DNA of 64,000 nucleotides from Parachryseolinea silvisoli (GCF_021190955.1 NZ_JAIOAO010000008.1:1-64000), one strand, 5' to 3'; shown: positions 37,365 to 47,077, numbered from the stretch's first letter. Notes: generated from the sequence alone by a model not told the origin. Translations and numbers: made by a program.

Positions 37365-38320
37365 TCGGCGCGTTTGAAGTAATTTTTGTACTGTACGATG
37401 AAAAAGATAAATGCTCCGCAGGAAGCAAACAAATAAAACAGCCAAAGTATGACATTCTGAATCAGGTCTATCAGCATATACGTCGTACCGATGTAGGCAT
37501 ACACGAAGGCATAAAGCAAAAACAGAAATGATTTACGCCTGTGTGCAGAGTAAACAATAACGCCGCATCCCGCATACAGCAAGAGCAGATAAAGCGCGAA
37601 ATAATCGGGGTTGACAAAGACGCCGGTGAGGGCCGCCGTCAGAAAGATCAGCGCGCTGAAGTTCATATACGTGAAGGTAAAGTGCCGCTTAACGCCCCTC
37701 CTGTCAAGTACCACGGCAACCGTGGCCAATACTGCCCCGAACACCAGCGCAATATTATAGAGCTCACCTTCTGAAAAGAAATCGCTGCTATACCATTTCT
37801 GAGGCGATACACTGATCCCCCAGAAGGAGGCCAGCGCTGTTATCGCCAGCGAGAGCACACCGAGGTGATCGAACCGATAAGCGGCATAAAAGAAAAACGC
37901 AGCGGTAACCAGTGTGGTAGCCCCCAGCCCATCGTCAAACAGCTCGTACTGAATTTGCAAATAGGTAAGGGCGGAAATAAAAAGCAGAGACCCGAGCAAT
38001 ACAACGTAGTCGAAATACGGCGTAGGCGCTTTCGTTTTTCCGTTCGAATACCCCGGTGCGTATCGAAAGGCATACCAGAAACACGCGCCGGTAAGAATAA
38101 AGAGACCAATAACAGCCAGGATATGACCCATGTCCCCGATGTTCTGATAAATAAGGATTCCGACACCCGTCGTAAAGAGCATAACCCCCAGATACAGGAG
38201 GATGCGAAGCTCATAGAACACAGAAAGCACCTTGCGGGTTGCGATGGGTTCGATCGTATTGTACTGATGTTCCGTGATAAGACCCTTCTCTCGCAGCTCG
38301 CGCAGATGCTCAATCCTCAT
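37361..38320 (-). CDS. DUF2157-like membrane protein
   Basis: 319 residues. A short N-terminal helical region (MRIEHLRELREKGLITEHQY) is followed by nine or so membrane segments (ELRILLYLGVMLFTTGVGIL, HILAVIGLFILTGACFWYAF, and others). The opening, with a regulatory helix pair and then LLYLGVMLF, is the DUF2157 pattern. It is translationally coupled (ATGA) with the next membrane gene. The family has no established activity. It is divergent from the SRPBCC gene, with about 130 bp between them. Confidence 0.8.
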   Translation of the reverse strand: MRIEHLRELREKGLITEHQYNTIEPIATRKVLSVFYELRILLYLGVMLFTTGVGILIYQNIGDMGHILAVIGLFILTGACFWYAFRYAPGYSNGKTKAPTPYFDYVVLLGSLLFISALTYLQIQYELFDDGLGATTLVTAAFFFYAAYRFDHLGVLSLAITALASFWGISVSPQKWYSSDFFSEGELYNIALVFGAVLATVAVVLDRRGVKRHFTFTYMNFSALIFLTAALTGVFVNPDYFALYLLLLYAGCGVIVYSAHRRKSFLFLLYAFVYAYIGTTYMLIDLIQNVILWLFYLFASCGAFIFFIVQYKNYFKRAE

Positions 38321-38450
38321 GATATTGCTTTAAAAGCTCGAAAGATACAGGATTTCGGTCAATGCGCTGACCAAATCAACCCCTGATATTGTCCAAATTA
38401 CACACCCTGAGCTTCTAAAACAGGTACTAGCTTTGGTAAAAAAAGAAATC

Positions 38451-38897
38451 ATGCCAGACATCTTACACAAAGTTGGAATCAAATCGTCATCGATGAACCA
38501 AGTTTATCATGCATTGACCACACAAGCCGGCCTTGCCGGATGGTGGACAAGCAATGTTCGGGGAGAAGGCAATCACGTAGGCAACGTAATTGAATTCCGT
38601 TTCGGGGCCGGCGGCTTCGATATGAAGGTCGTCGATCTCAGGGAGCCGACCTTCGTTCAGTGGAAGGTCATTGCCGGGCCGGAAGAATGGGTAGGCACGA
38701 CAATCGAATTTGACCTCAAACAAGACGGAGATTATACCATTGTACTTTTCAAACACCTGCACTGGAAAGAACCAATTGAATTTATGCACCATTGCAGCAC
38801 AAAATGGGCGATCTTTCTCATGAGCCTAAAGTCGCTCTTCGAATCAGGCCAGGGAAACCCCGACCCACGTGATATTAAAATTGACAACTGGAATTAG
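38451..38897 (+). CDS. SRPBCC (AHSA1-like) domain protein
   Basis: 148 residues from ATG at 38451; a TTG 18 bp upstream in frame is less likely. The START/AHSA1 pattern is clear: ILHKVGIKSSSMNQVYHALT, TQAGLAGWWTSNV, GNVIEFRFGAGGFDMKVVDL, WVGTTIEFDLKQDGDYTIVL, and a final helix TKWAIFLMSLKSLFESGQG. Such proteins form a hydrophobic ligand cavity in the cytoplasm. The ligand cannot be read from sequence. It is a single gene with a terminator hairpin 28 bp after the stop. Confidence 0.9.
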   Translation: MPDILHKVGIKSSSMNQVYHALTTQAGLAGWWTSNVRGEGNHVGNVIEFRFGAGGFDMKVVDLREPTFVQWKVIAGPEEWVGTTIEFDLKQDGDYTIVLFKHLHWKEPIEFMHHCSTKWAIFLMSLKSLFESGQGNPDPRDIKIDNWN

Positions 38898-38924
38898 TAA
38901 CATCATAAATAACACTAAAAACAA

Positions 38925-38956
38925 AGAACCCTCTCTGCCTGCGCAAAGAGGGTTCT
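38925..38956. terminator. Bidirectional terminator
   Basis: AGAACCCTCT (38925-38934) pairs perfectly with AGAGGGTTCT (38947-38956) across a 12-nt loop. On the minus strand the stem is followed by TTTGTTTTTAG, so it ends the secreted PHP gene; on the plus strand the T-run is weak, but it also follows the SRPBCC gene. Confidence 0.85.
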
Positions 38957-39004
38957 CTTATTAAGCGATTTATTCAGAATTCATATATTAACAGACATTC
39001 CAGA

Positions 39005-42000
39005 TCAATTGATAATAATCTTTTTATAGTCTGATTGATCCCTCCAACGGATCTGCATATAATAGATTCCCTTCGCAAGTTTTAGCTCGTAATCTTTACG
39101 GAAACTTCCATCGGTCTTTTCCCCTGAATAAATATCTACTGCTTTACCAGCCGAATTATAGATGGTTACATGGAACGAACCTATCCTCTCATCATTCATC
39201 TGAAGCGTAAAGTTTCCGGATGTCGGGTTGGGATAAACTAACGTGGTTGAAGGTTCCGCTCCTTCCTGGGTTTTAAGGTTTTTCTCAAAAGGACTATCCG
39301 TTGTATTCGTCCGTGCAGCTGAATTCTCCGTAGCTGGCTCTGTCCCATACACCAGTTGTCCCTGGTAATAGATAGTAATCCCTGAATTTTCAGCCATCGT
39401 TCCGGTTTTGTACGAATGATCGTTTAGCTGGTTAAAGTTCGACCAATCACTCTTGGAGATACGATACTGGATGTTCCCCGTCGAGGTAAGCGGGTAGAAC
39501 GTAATAGCCGACGGCTTGACTTTCAATTCGAGGTAAACATTCGCGTCTGTCCGCACGGGGTTGAGGGCAACGAAACTTCCACTGATCGCACCGTTGCCGA
39601 TCTTGGCGTAGTCCAGCCAGAACTTTAGCGGAGACGTACCGTCTGAAGTAAACCAGTAACGTGCTGTAATGTCATTGTAATTCACGGGAACATTTCCTTC
39701 GTTCTTTATATCGACAAAGGTGCTAATGCTGTTCGAATTTCCAGCGCTTTTGGCTTCCGCGAAAACCTTCAGCTTTACTACCGGAGCTTCCGCCACAGGT
39801 TCTGTTCCCCATACGAGCACTCCATTGCGGTATAGTGTGATCGTACTCTTATCAGCATACGAAGCGTTCATACCGATGGAATGATCGTTTGCTTCATTGA
39901 AAATTGACCAATCCGTATTGGCATATCGCGACTGAATATCTCCTGAATTACCTCCCGCTGCAAGGGAGCCTGCCGAAGATGTGAAACTATATTCAATGTA
40001 TCCAAGGGCATTCACTCCTGGGTTGCCAAGCGATACATATTTCATGATCACCTTACTATTTCCTAACTGTGCGTAATCAATCCACATGCCCAGGCTGCCT
40101 TTATAATTTTCTGGCGTGATCCAGTATCGCGCGGTCAGCTGATTGTACGGCACCGCTGTTATTCCCGTATTGACAATCTTCAAATGAGGTTTACCCTCGC
40201 TATTCGTAAGCGATCCGTCTGCATTGCGATACTGAATTTTCAGGTTCAGCGGCTGAGTTATCGTGAGCGTCGCGGAAGCTGGTTCGGCAGTATAATTGAT
40301 ATTGGTCAAAGTAGCTGCAACAGAATAGGTTCCTACCGCCGAAGGTACAATGGATGAGCCGTTATACGTTACGGTGACACTATCCAATCCGGAAGGGTTG
40401 GTCGTTACTGTTGCACCTTTAGGGGTTCCATCAAATGCCTGTGACAGGTTGCTCAAGGTAATCGTAGCGGCGGCTTTGTTAATGGTAAAGATGGCTGAAT
40501 CAAAATCAAGTGTGTAGTTGTTGCTCAAAGCCAAAGTACCCTGAGTGATGACATAAGTTCCCGCATCCTCTCCAAGCTCGCGGGTCAATGAACCTGAGAA
40601 GGTGTCACCCATTACCAGCGCAGGTGTGACTGTGTACGTCCATTCAGGATCGGCAGCACCGTATTCTTTCGTCTTCGCATCAACGGATGCTGTTACAGCT
40701 TTACGTGCAATGATCAGCGTTTGTGTTTTTGGCACCGCGGAGTTAAAGAGCGCATTTCCTGCCTGGCTTGCTGTAATGTTTACGTTGCCCGCCTTGCGAA
40801 TATGCACCTGGCCACTGACGATCGTTGCAACAGTAGTATCACTACTCGTATACGTAACAGGAATCGAAGCATTTGTGCTTGTAGCAGCAGGGCTAAAATC
40901 CGCATCGCCATATGTTTTAATGGGAAGAGTATTAAATGTGATTACTTGTTCTGACTTCAGGGAATCATTACGGGTATACCAGATCGGTGAAGTAATGATC
41001 CGGCTGCCATCGGCTTCTGTGATGTCTGCATAATAATAGCCCGTAGCGAGATGCGCAAGTGTGCTGTCTGTGTAAGAGAGTGTGCTTGTCGCGCTGGTGA
41101 CTAACGGCGGAGGTATGACACCACTGCCGGGAGTTCCACGTATAATGGTGATGTTTGTTATCGGGCTTGTCGTAGAGCCGCTGACTGAAATTCTTGCCAA
41201 CCCGTTCCCTGTAAACTCGCTCCCTACAGGTTGCTCGTTGATCGTGTAAGAAATTCTTGCCGCTGAATCTTCGCTGGCATAAAACCGCATTTTCCGCATC
41301 GCGTCAAGCAGATCGTTTTCGGTGAGTGCCGGAGCGAGAACAACCAGTCGTGCGCGTGTATGTCTTCCGAACGTCATGTTATGGTTATCATGATCAATGG
41401 TCGCGCCCATATGATAACCTTTGGCGAGCATCTTGTTATAATAGTTATAGTACTTCGCCAAAACAGTCGCAGGATTGGAATACGTTGTATTGGTCGAAAA
41501 AGCCGGACCACTTTCCAGTGCCGATCCAACAATGGCGTTATCTGCACTGGCATCATAGTTTGCTTCGACATTATTAAAGTCTCCGAAGTTCGGATGTGCT
41601 AATGTGGCGAAAGCATTTAGTCCGTGGCGGTTAATGATATTGAATAACCCGGTGCTTCCGGTATACGTGCTCTTGGGAACAAAGATCTGATGCTCCCCTG
41701 GCTCCCAACCGATGAGCGAATCAACTCCGTACACAAGGACATGGCCGCCACCACTGATCACCCCCCACTCCATGCCATACAACGCGACAAAATCAGGAGT
41801 GGTTGCATTCTTCGCGGCTGTCATACCCGGCACCCAGTTTGCCAGACGCATACCCGCCTGTGTGTGATTATGCTCTGATATTCCCAGGAAGTCCATGTTC
41901 ATGGAGTTCTTCGCGAATGCATAATCATCTTCAGGCTTTTTAGTTTTATCGTCCGCGTTGCCGTCAGAATAGCTGCTGTGCGCATGCAGGTTGCCGAAAT

Positions 42001-44569
42001 AAAAATTCAGTGTATTATTATCAAAGACTCCTGTCTGTTGTTTCCCGGTTAACGGTGCCGTCGTCAGGTATAACGGTCCACCGCTACAGTTACTGTTCAG
42101 GGAGAAGATATAGAAATAATAATTTGTATTCTGCGTAAGTCCGCTTCTGTTAAACGTTCCCTGGGCTCCTTTTTTTATGACGATACCCCCGCCAATGGAA
42201 TCCCCCACAACATAACTGGTCTGATCAACAGGCAAAGAACTCCATGCGCTGTCTTTACTCATGATCACCAGGAACTCGTCGACTCCAGTAGCCGGAGTAA
42301 AAGCTCCCTGGATCAATTGGTAGTTCGAAAAACTGATGTGAAAATTGGTCGGCTGAGAAACAGGAGTCACACAAACGGGCAAGGGAGCAGTAGCCTGGGT
42401 GCCGGATAATGGATCTGTGATCAGATATTTCGGTCCGCCATCACAGGCAATGTTGTTTAATGCATAAATGAAATAATAAAAAGTGGTTCCGCTGGCAAGG
42501 TTGTTGTCCGTGAAGCTGCTGCCGGAAATTCTGGCCGCGACCGTTCCACCCCCCAGACTGCTGCCTGGATTATATATTGTTTCATCGGCTGGAGTTGCGC
42601 TTAAAGTACTATTGAGACTTCGTACAATCAGATACTCACCAGCATCCGTGGAAGCAGTAAAATTAAGTGTTATCGTTTTTGTTCCTACAGACGTAAATAG
42701 TAAGCCTGTCGGCTGATTGACGGGGCTTACACATTCGGGAAGATCTGCCTGAACATGAACACCGAGACGGTCAGGATCATCAAGGTCGACTGCATTTTGA
42801 ACAGTAGCGAGAGGTGTCAGGATCCATTCTGCGGAGTTAAAAGTCGCTGAAGGAGTGGTAGCGCTCAGGCTCCTCACATAGCTATCGTCTTTCGCGTTGA
42901 TGCCGGTTCCAAATGCATCAATGATGTTGTTGGCCGCATCTAAAAGTGCAATACCATCGTTCCCGTTAAAGTTGATGACTGCGTTACTGGTCTGCTGTGC
43001 ACTTGCAGCCGTTAAATAAGGCACTTCGTTTCCATTCCCTGTATTTCCGATCAGTACACTACTCTTCGCCGGGATAATCATGTTCAGATTCACGATCTGG
43101 GCAGGACTTCCGGAGATTACAATGTTTCCGGCATCGCCCGAAATACTGTAAAGACCAAGCTTTAGCTGAGGTGATGCCGTGTTTACCGGAGAACTTGTTG
43201 GGTTGGTTAATTCAACCCATTTATTGACCGATGCACCTTCGTAATACTGGCTGATAAATATTTTCGATTGCTCCGCCAGCGTGATCGTTACGGTTGCTTC
43301 AGCCGCTGAGCCATCGGTATTCGCTGCCCGGTACGTAAACGTTTGAGTGGCTGCACTTCCTACCACAGACTGGTATGAAAATGTTCCATCCGCATTAAAA
43401 GTAAGTGTTCCGTCCTGGGGATCAGTAAGCTTGCTAAAGGTTAAGGCAAGCCCTTGCGGATCGTTGTCATTTGACGATACATTGCCTGTGATCAGGTCTC
43501 CATATAAGCCTGAAAAGGTATCATTTAAGGCAACCGGTGTAAGACTGGCTCCCGTACCGGTTAGCAAAACAGTAGCAGATCCGGAAACACCACCCCCGGT
43601 ATGCGTGATCGTACCGCCGGCCGATCCTGTTGTTACCGGACTGAATTGGCTATACACTATAGTTGAAGTGGCACCAAGTTCGGTAGACGTATATAGTAAG
43701 TCAGTAGAAAAAGGCCCTTCGGCCAATTTTGAAATAGTAAAAGGCGCAGCAGTGGAGACCACTACATTGCTCCCATTCAGGTTGGCATAGGTAAGTGTAT
43801 GAGATTGAGCTGCACTGGTTGTGCCCACGGCCTGATTGCCAAAATTAATCGCCGAAGGATTCACAGAAAAAGTAGGTGTTGCTACAGTTCCGGAAGTATA
43901 CGTCAGTGAAAGATCATCAATGGCACTGGAAGGTCTGTTGCCGCTGCCGGTGCTCGTTGTTATGGCAACGATGCGGATCCAGACATTATCAGCCTGATTA
44001 TCCAGGCTGCTGCCGAAATCAACTGTAATCGTGTTGTTTGTAAATGTGCTTCCGCCTGTAGTCAAAGTACCTGTTGCCGTGGCTGCTGTAAAACTTGTAG
44101 GACTGGCCCCAAAACCATAGTCCACTCTCCAGGTGGTCACGCGAGGTGAAGTGGCATCGAGGGATTGAAGTTTAAAATCTAATTTGAAATCCTTTAAATC
44201 CGATGTATTGGCCAGTTGAAGCACAAAGGCTGCACCGGGATCTCCAAAGGCTCCGGTTTGCCGTATCCCGAGACTGCGATTAGCGGAACTGCTTTGCTCG
44301 GCCGTAGTAGCCGTTGAGGTAAGATCGGTTGCGGATGCAAAATTCTTTACTGCTCCTGAAGTATTGTTCCAGGCCACTGTGGTACCACTGTATGCCTGGG
44401 TCGTCCCCAAGGCTGTTGCGCTGGCGCCAGTCCTCGCGGTAAATCCTGTTGGAAGGCCGGAGGCGATCGGATTAAAATCCTGGTTGTACGGAGACGGCCC
44501 TAAAGTGAGCTGTGCAAATGCAAAGCTGGAGGTAAAAAGGGCAAGGATAACAGGTAAGAGTTTCTTCAC
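39005..44569 (-). CDS. Giant secreted PHP-type metallohydrolase with lamin-tail, MBG and two CBM3-like modules
   Basis: 1854 residues. Signal peptide 1-19 (ending FAFA). Domains in order: a jellyroll-like region (about 20-230), an abnormal-spindle-like Ig domain (235-335, NPSAINFGNQAVGTTS), a VCBS-like repeat (337-433), a lamin-tail domain (436-600, SKIFISQYYEGASVNKWVEL), and two fibronectin-like modules (615-850). A PHP/CehA-like catalytic domain follows at 855-1165 with metal motifs NLHAHSSYSDGN, ISEHNHT, ATLAHPNFGDF and GATIDHDNHN. Then come MBG domains (1205-1435), two CBM3-like cellulose-binding modules (1441-1590, 1595-1750; LTARYWITPE and ITARYWFTSD), and a T9SS sorting tail (1776-1854, LVYPNPTSGNFTLQMNDE). 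It is exported and probably surface-held. The PHP fold hydrolyses phosphoesters in most relatives; the substrate here is unknown. Confidence 0.88.
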   Translation of the reverse strand: MKKLLPVILALFTSSFAFAQLTLGPSPYNQDFNPIASGLPTGFTARTGASATALGTTQAYSGTTVAWNNTSGAVKNFASATDLTSTATTAEQSSSANRSLGIRQTGAFGDPGAAFVLQLANTSDLKDFKLDFKLQSLDATSPRVTTWRVDYGFGASPTSFTAATATGTLTTGGSTFTNNTITVDFGSSLDNQADNVWIRIVAITTSTGSGNRPSSAIDDLSLTYTSGTVATPTFSVNPSAINFGNQAVGTTSAAQSHTLTYANLNGSNVVVSTAAPFTISKLAEGPFSTDLLYTSTELGATSTIVYSQFSPVTTGSAGGTITHTGGGVSGSATVLLTGTGASLTPVALNDTFSGLYGDLITGNVSSNDNDPQGLALTFSKLTDPQDGTLTFNADGTFSYQSVVGSAATQTFTYRAANTDGSAAEATVTITLAEQSKIFISQYYEGASVNKWVELTNPTSSPVNTASPQLKLGLYSISGDAGNIVISGSPAQIVNLNMIIPAKSSVLIGNTGNGNEVPYLTAASAQQTSNAVINFNGNDGIALLDAANNIIDAFGTGINAKDDSYVRSLSATTPSATFNSAEWILTPLATVQNAVDLDDPDRLGVHVQADLPECVSPVNQPTGLLFTSVGTKTITLNFTASTDAGEYLIVRSLNSTLSATPADETIYNPGSSLGGGTVAARISGSSFTDNNLASGTTFYYFIYALNNIACDGGPKYLITDPLSGTQATAPLPVCVTPVSQPTNFHISFSNYQLIQGAFTPATGVDEFLVIMSKDSAWSSLPVDQTSYVVGDSIGGGIVIKKGAQGTFNRSGLTQNTNYYFYIFSLNSNCSGGPLYLTTAPLTGKQQTGVFDNNTLNFYFGNLHAHSSYSDGNADDKTKKPEDDYAFAKNSMNMDFLGISEHNHTQAGMRLANWVPGMTAAKNATTPDFVALYGMEWGVISGGGHVLVYGVDSLIGWEPGEHQIFVPKSTYTGSTGLFNIINRHGLNAFATLAHPNFGDFNNVEANYDASADNAIVGSALESGPAFSTNTTYSNPATVLAKYYNYYNKMLAKGYHMGATIDHDNHNMTFGRHTRARLVVLAPALTENDLLDAMRKMRFYASEDSAARISYTINEQPVGSEFTGNGLARISVSGSTTSPITNITIIRGTPGSGVIPPPLVTSATSTLSYTDSTLAHLATGYYYADITEADGSRIITSPIWYTRNDSLKSEQVITFNTLPIKTYGDADFSPAATSTNASIPVTYTSSDTTVATIVSGQVHIRKAGNVNITASQAGNALFNSAVPKTQTLIIARKAVTASVDAKTKEYGAADPEWTYTVTPALVMGDTFSGSLTRELGEDAGTYVITQGTLALSNNYTLDFDSAIFTINKAAATITLSNLSQAFDGTPKGATVTTNPSGLDSVTVTYNGSSIVPSAVGTYSVAATLTNINYTAEPASATLTITQPLNLKIQYRNADGSLTNSEGKPHLKIVNTGITAVPYNQLTARYWITPENYKGSLGMWIDYAQLGNSKVIMKYVSLGNPGVNALGYIEYSFTSSAGSLAAGGNSGDIQSRYANTDWSIFNEANDHSIGMNASYADKSTITLYRNGVLVWGTEPVAEAPVVKLKVFAEAKSAGNSNSISTFVDIKNEGNVPVNYNDITARYWFTSDGTSPLKFWLDYAKIGNGAISGSFVALNPVRTDANVYLELKVKPSAITFYPLTSTGNIQYRISKSDWSNFNQLNDHSYKTGTMAENSGITIYYQGQLVYGTEPATENSAARTNTTDSPFEKNLKTQEGAEPSTTLVYPNPTSGNFTLQMNDERIGSFHVTIYNSAGKAVDIYSGEKTDGSFRKDYELKLAKGIYYMQIRWRDQSDYKKIIIN

Positions 44570-44734
44570 AATAAACTTGGTTAGGTGATTGCTTGGACAA
44601 GCGAAGGTAAGTGTCGCTTGTTAAATTAATGTTAGTTGTGGGAAGCTATTGTGAGAATTCGGTAGCCCGTAGTCGTTAGACTTAGCAGCAAATGTGTTGG
44701 CGACATGCCATTAGAAAAAGTACTATTGTTGTTT

Positions 44735-45919
44735 TTAATGATTCTTTTTGATTCTGAAGATCCGCTCCGCATTACCCCATGCAATTTTTTCGCGTTCCGC
44801 TTCAGTAATAGCAGCTGAGTCGATGAAAGCCACCGCCGACGGCGTGGGCTGAAAAGGGTAATCGATCGCCCACATGATTCGGTCTGCACCGATCTTATCA
44901 ATGCAATAGCGAAGAGCCAGCGGATCCTCAACGCCACTGGTCGTAATCGTGATGTTACGTTTAAAATATTCGCTGGGCATCAATTGGTTTTTGCGTCCGG
45001 CGCGGGCACCCGGTGCGCCCATAAAGTCGAGCCTGCCCAGCCAAAACGGTAACGCTTCACCCATATGACCAATGACTACCTGCAACTTTGGGAAACGATC
45101 GAAAACACCGCCAAAGATCAATCGTAAAATGTGGGTACCCGTCTCTATACCATATCCCCATACCGCACCCTCGAGACGATAATCCCGAAAAGGCGCGGCC
45201 ATACCGTCTGATGGAGCCCGCGGGTGAATATAAAGAGGCATCTCAAGCGCTTCCGCAGCTTCCAGTATGGGCAGGAACTGCGGATCATCGAGATACGCAT
45301 TCCCCGTATGGGAGTTGACTATAAATCCATTTAGTTTCAGCGTTGTGATGGCCCGTTCCATTTCCTTCGCGGCGCCCGTTGGATCTTGTGGTGCAAAACT
45401 TGCCAGGCCGGCAAATCGATCGGGATGACGTTGTATAACATCACGTAAGCGATTGTTGGCAAGCTGCGCAAGCTCCATAGCCTGCACCCGCTCGAACATT
45501 TGAACGCCGGGCATGACCAACGATAGAATCTGCATGTCAACACCACTGGCATCCATCGTCGCCAGTCGTGCCTTATCGAAGTCCAGCAATTTCGGCAACA
45601 TATCTTTTGCCGCACGGTCACGGTTAGAGACCTGCATACTATCCGACGGAGCCTCGGCCGGTAGCGAAGCAGGCACCTCGTAAAGCTGTTTCAAAAGAAG
45701 GAGATCTAAATTGGGTCCGCCTTGCCGAATCACGTTACGTATGGCATCCGCTATTTCAGGAATAGTAAACGCCTCCTCGGTAGCAATTTTTCTCACGTGC
45801 GGCCTGGATTCAACACCCGGTGCTGCCTTGGGTGAAGAAATACTGCCTGTTACAAACGGCGGCAATGTTGACGCTGCCGCAAAAGCGGATAAATTTCTCA
45901 AAACAGATCTGCGTTTCAT
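44735..45919 (-). CDS. Amidohydrolase-2 family protein, decarboxylase-like (ACMSD subfamily)
   Basis: 394 residues with an Arg-Arg signal (MKRRSVLRNLSAFAAASTLP), so probably exported by Tat. The mature part has ATEEAF near residue 47. In resorcylate and 2,3-dihydroxybenzoate decarboxylases this Glu replaces the HxH metal site. Other likely ligands are His in LYIHPRAP, His in VIGHMGEALPF, and Asp in MWAIDYPFQPT. The family fold is a TIM barrel with one divalent metal. A non-oxidative aromatic acid decarboxylase or a related hydrolase is most likely. A periplasmic location is unusual for such decarboxylases. It follows the NmrA-like gene on the same strand with 103 bp between them. Confidence 0.85.
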   Translation of the reverse strand: MKRRSVLRNLSAFAAASTLPPFVTGSISSPKAAPGVESRPHVRKIATEEAFTIPEIADAIRNVIRQGGPNLDLLLLKQLYEVPASLPAEAPSDSMQVSNRDRAAKDMLPKLLDFDKARLATMDASGVDMQILSLVMPGVQMFERVQAMELAQLANNRLRDVIQRHPDRFAGLASFAPQDPTGAAKEMERAITTLKLNGFIVNSHTGNAYLDDPQFLPILEAAEALEMPLYIHPRAPSDGMAAPFRDYRLEGAVWGYGIETGTHILRLIFGGVFDRFPKLQVVIGHMGEALPFWLGRLDFMGAPGARAGRKNQLMPSEYFKRNITITTSGVEDPLALRYCIDKIGADRIMWAIDYPFQPTPSAVAFIDSAAITEAEREKIAWGNAERIFRIKKNH

Positions 45920-46022
45920 CGTTCAAATATTTTTGCCCTAAAAGGATGTAAAAAGGCAAGTAAACCATTACCATTCAATAACCCTTTTGGGTGAGCGCTG
46001 ACCTGGCTGGGGGGCCTTCACG

Positions 46023-46997
46023 TCAGTATGAACGTCTTTCACCTTCCCAAGCAGTCGCACGCAGAAACTGTTCCCAATTATAGCTGTCCGGATTTGTTTG
46101 CCGACTCCATAGCAGATCACGATCCTGGCCAAAATAACCATATTCAACCGCGTACTCTGCCATTCCCAAAATCTCGCGCACTAACATTTCGTTTGCGCTA
46201 AACGCGGGGAAATAATGAATAAAATCTTCTCGTGTGAATGCGGAACGATACACAGCCTTTTTACCTGTAACACGCGCAAACACCTCAACCATCTCCTGCG
46301 GTGATATCATATCGCCAATGACCGGCAAAACCTTACCAGCATAATACCCTGGATTGGACAAAATTTCCAACACAGCAGGCCCGGTAGCCGTAAGGGGATC
46401 CACAAACGGCGCACGAAAGTCCTTTGGTAAATAGATCGGGAATATAAGCGTGTCGCCCGCTCGCTGGGGCGGGTAAAACTCCATCAGGTTTGTGTAAAAA
46501 AAAGCCATATAGATAAACGAGCTTGTCACGGGAAGCGCGCGAATATATTCTTCGATCCTGGCCTTGTCTGTAAAATGAGGCGCGAACTTTTTCCCGGCGG
46601 TGATTCTATCTACATTTTCCAAACTACTGAAGACGATGTGTTGAACCCCTGCTTTCACGGCCGCGTCGGCCAACTGTTTACCGAGCTCGAACTCGTGCGT
46701 CTGCGGAGGTGCAATACCGGGTGTCATCATGAAAATCCCATCCGAGCCCCGAAAGGCTTCCACGAAATCTTTTTCATACCCAAGATCAAGTGGCAAATTC
46801 ACGAGCTCAGCGCCCTGTCCGGCCAAATCAAGCGCTTCCGGTGAGTGAACCCGTCGCGTAATGCCGCGTACACGATAGCGTCCGCTCTGTAACAGCGTAT
46901 GTGCAGCACTACGCCCCTGCTTGCCTGAAACCCCGACGATGGTGATGAGCGGCTTATGGCCGTGGGCCTCCTCATTTGACTTTAAATTCGACGCCAT
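46023..46997 (-). CDS. NmrA-like NAD(P)-binding oxidoreductase
   Basis: 324 residues, atypical SDR. The Rossmann start is PLITIVGVSGKQGRSAAHTL (GxxGxxG-type), with ITRRVHSPEAL at the end of strand 2 suggesting NADP. FRGSDGIFMMTPGIAPPQTH, GVQHIVFSSLENVDR and TSSFIYMAFFYTNLMEFYPP follow, matching NmrA/HSCARG-like and quinone-reductase-2-like proteins. It is divergently transcribed from an HxlR regulator with 115 bp between the ATGs. On the minus strand ATTG (47073-47076) and TAGTTTTG (47045-47052) are spaced by 20 bp, a near-consensus promoter, with a 19-bp palindrome over the start site. A role in quinone or aldehyde stress is an inference from the regulator type. Confidence 0.88.
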   Translation of the reverse strand: MASNLKSNEEAHGHKPLITIVGVSGKQGRSAAHTLLQSGRYRVRGITRRVHSPEALDLAGQGAELVNLPLDLGYEKDFVEAFRGSDGIFMMTPGIAPPQTHEFELGKQLADAAVKAGVQHIVFSSLENVDRITAGKKFAPHFTDKARIEEYIRALPVTSSFIYMAFFYTNLMEFYPPQRAGDTLIFPIYLPKDFRAPFVDPLTATGPAVLEILSNPGYYAGKVLPVIGDMISPQEMVEVFARVTGKKAVYRSAFTREDFIHYFPAFSANEMLVREILGMAEYAVEYGYFGQDRDLLWSRQTNPDSYNWEQFLRATAWEGERRSY

Positions 46998-47024
46998 TCC
47001 CTGTGTTCTGTAAGTGAAAAATTG

Positions 47025-47043
47025 AACTATAAATATTATAGTT
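47025..47043. promoter_or_regulatory. Palindromic operator candidate at the NmrA gene start site
   Basis: AACTATAAATATTATAGTT, with 8-bp perfect arms. It covers the predicted transcription start of the NmrA-like gene, just downstream of its -7 box. The ACTAT/ATAGT core is like HxlR-family sites and recurs in the second palindrome. Confidence 0.6.
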
Positions 47044-47072
47044 GCAAAACTATCTTGAGCATGCTACGTTTG
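47042..47072 (+). promoter_or_regulatory. Promoter of the HxlR gene
   Basis: TTG at 47042-47044 and TACGTTTG at 47065-47072 with a 20-bp spacer fit the Bacteroidota -33/-7 consensus exactly (TAnnTTTG). The expected start near 47079 falls in the second palindrome. Confidence 0.65.
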
Positions 47073-47076
47073 CAAT
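47045..47076 (-). promoter_or_regulatory. Promoter of the NmrA-like gene
   Basis: Read on the minus strand: ATTG at 47076-47073, a 20-bp spacer, then TAGTTTTG at 47052-47045. It is interleaved with the HxlR promoter. Confidence 0.65.
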
Positions 47077-47077
47077 A

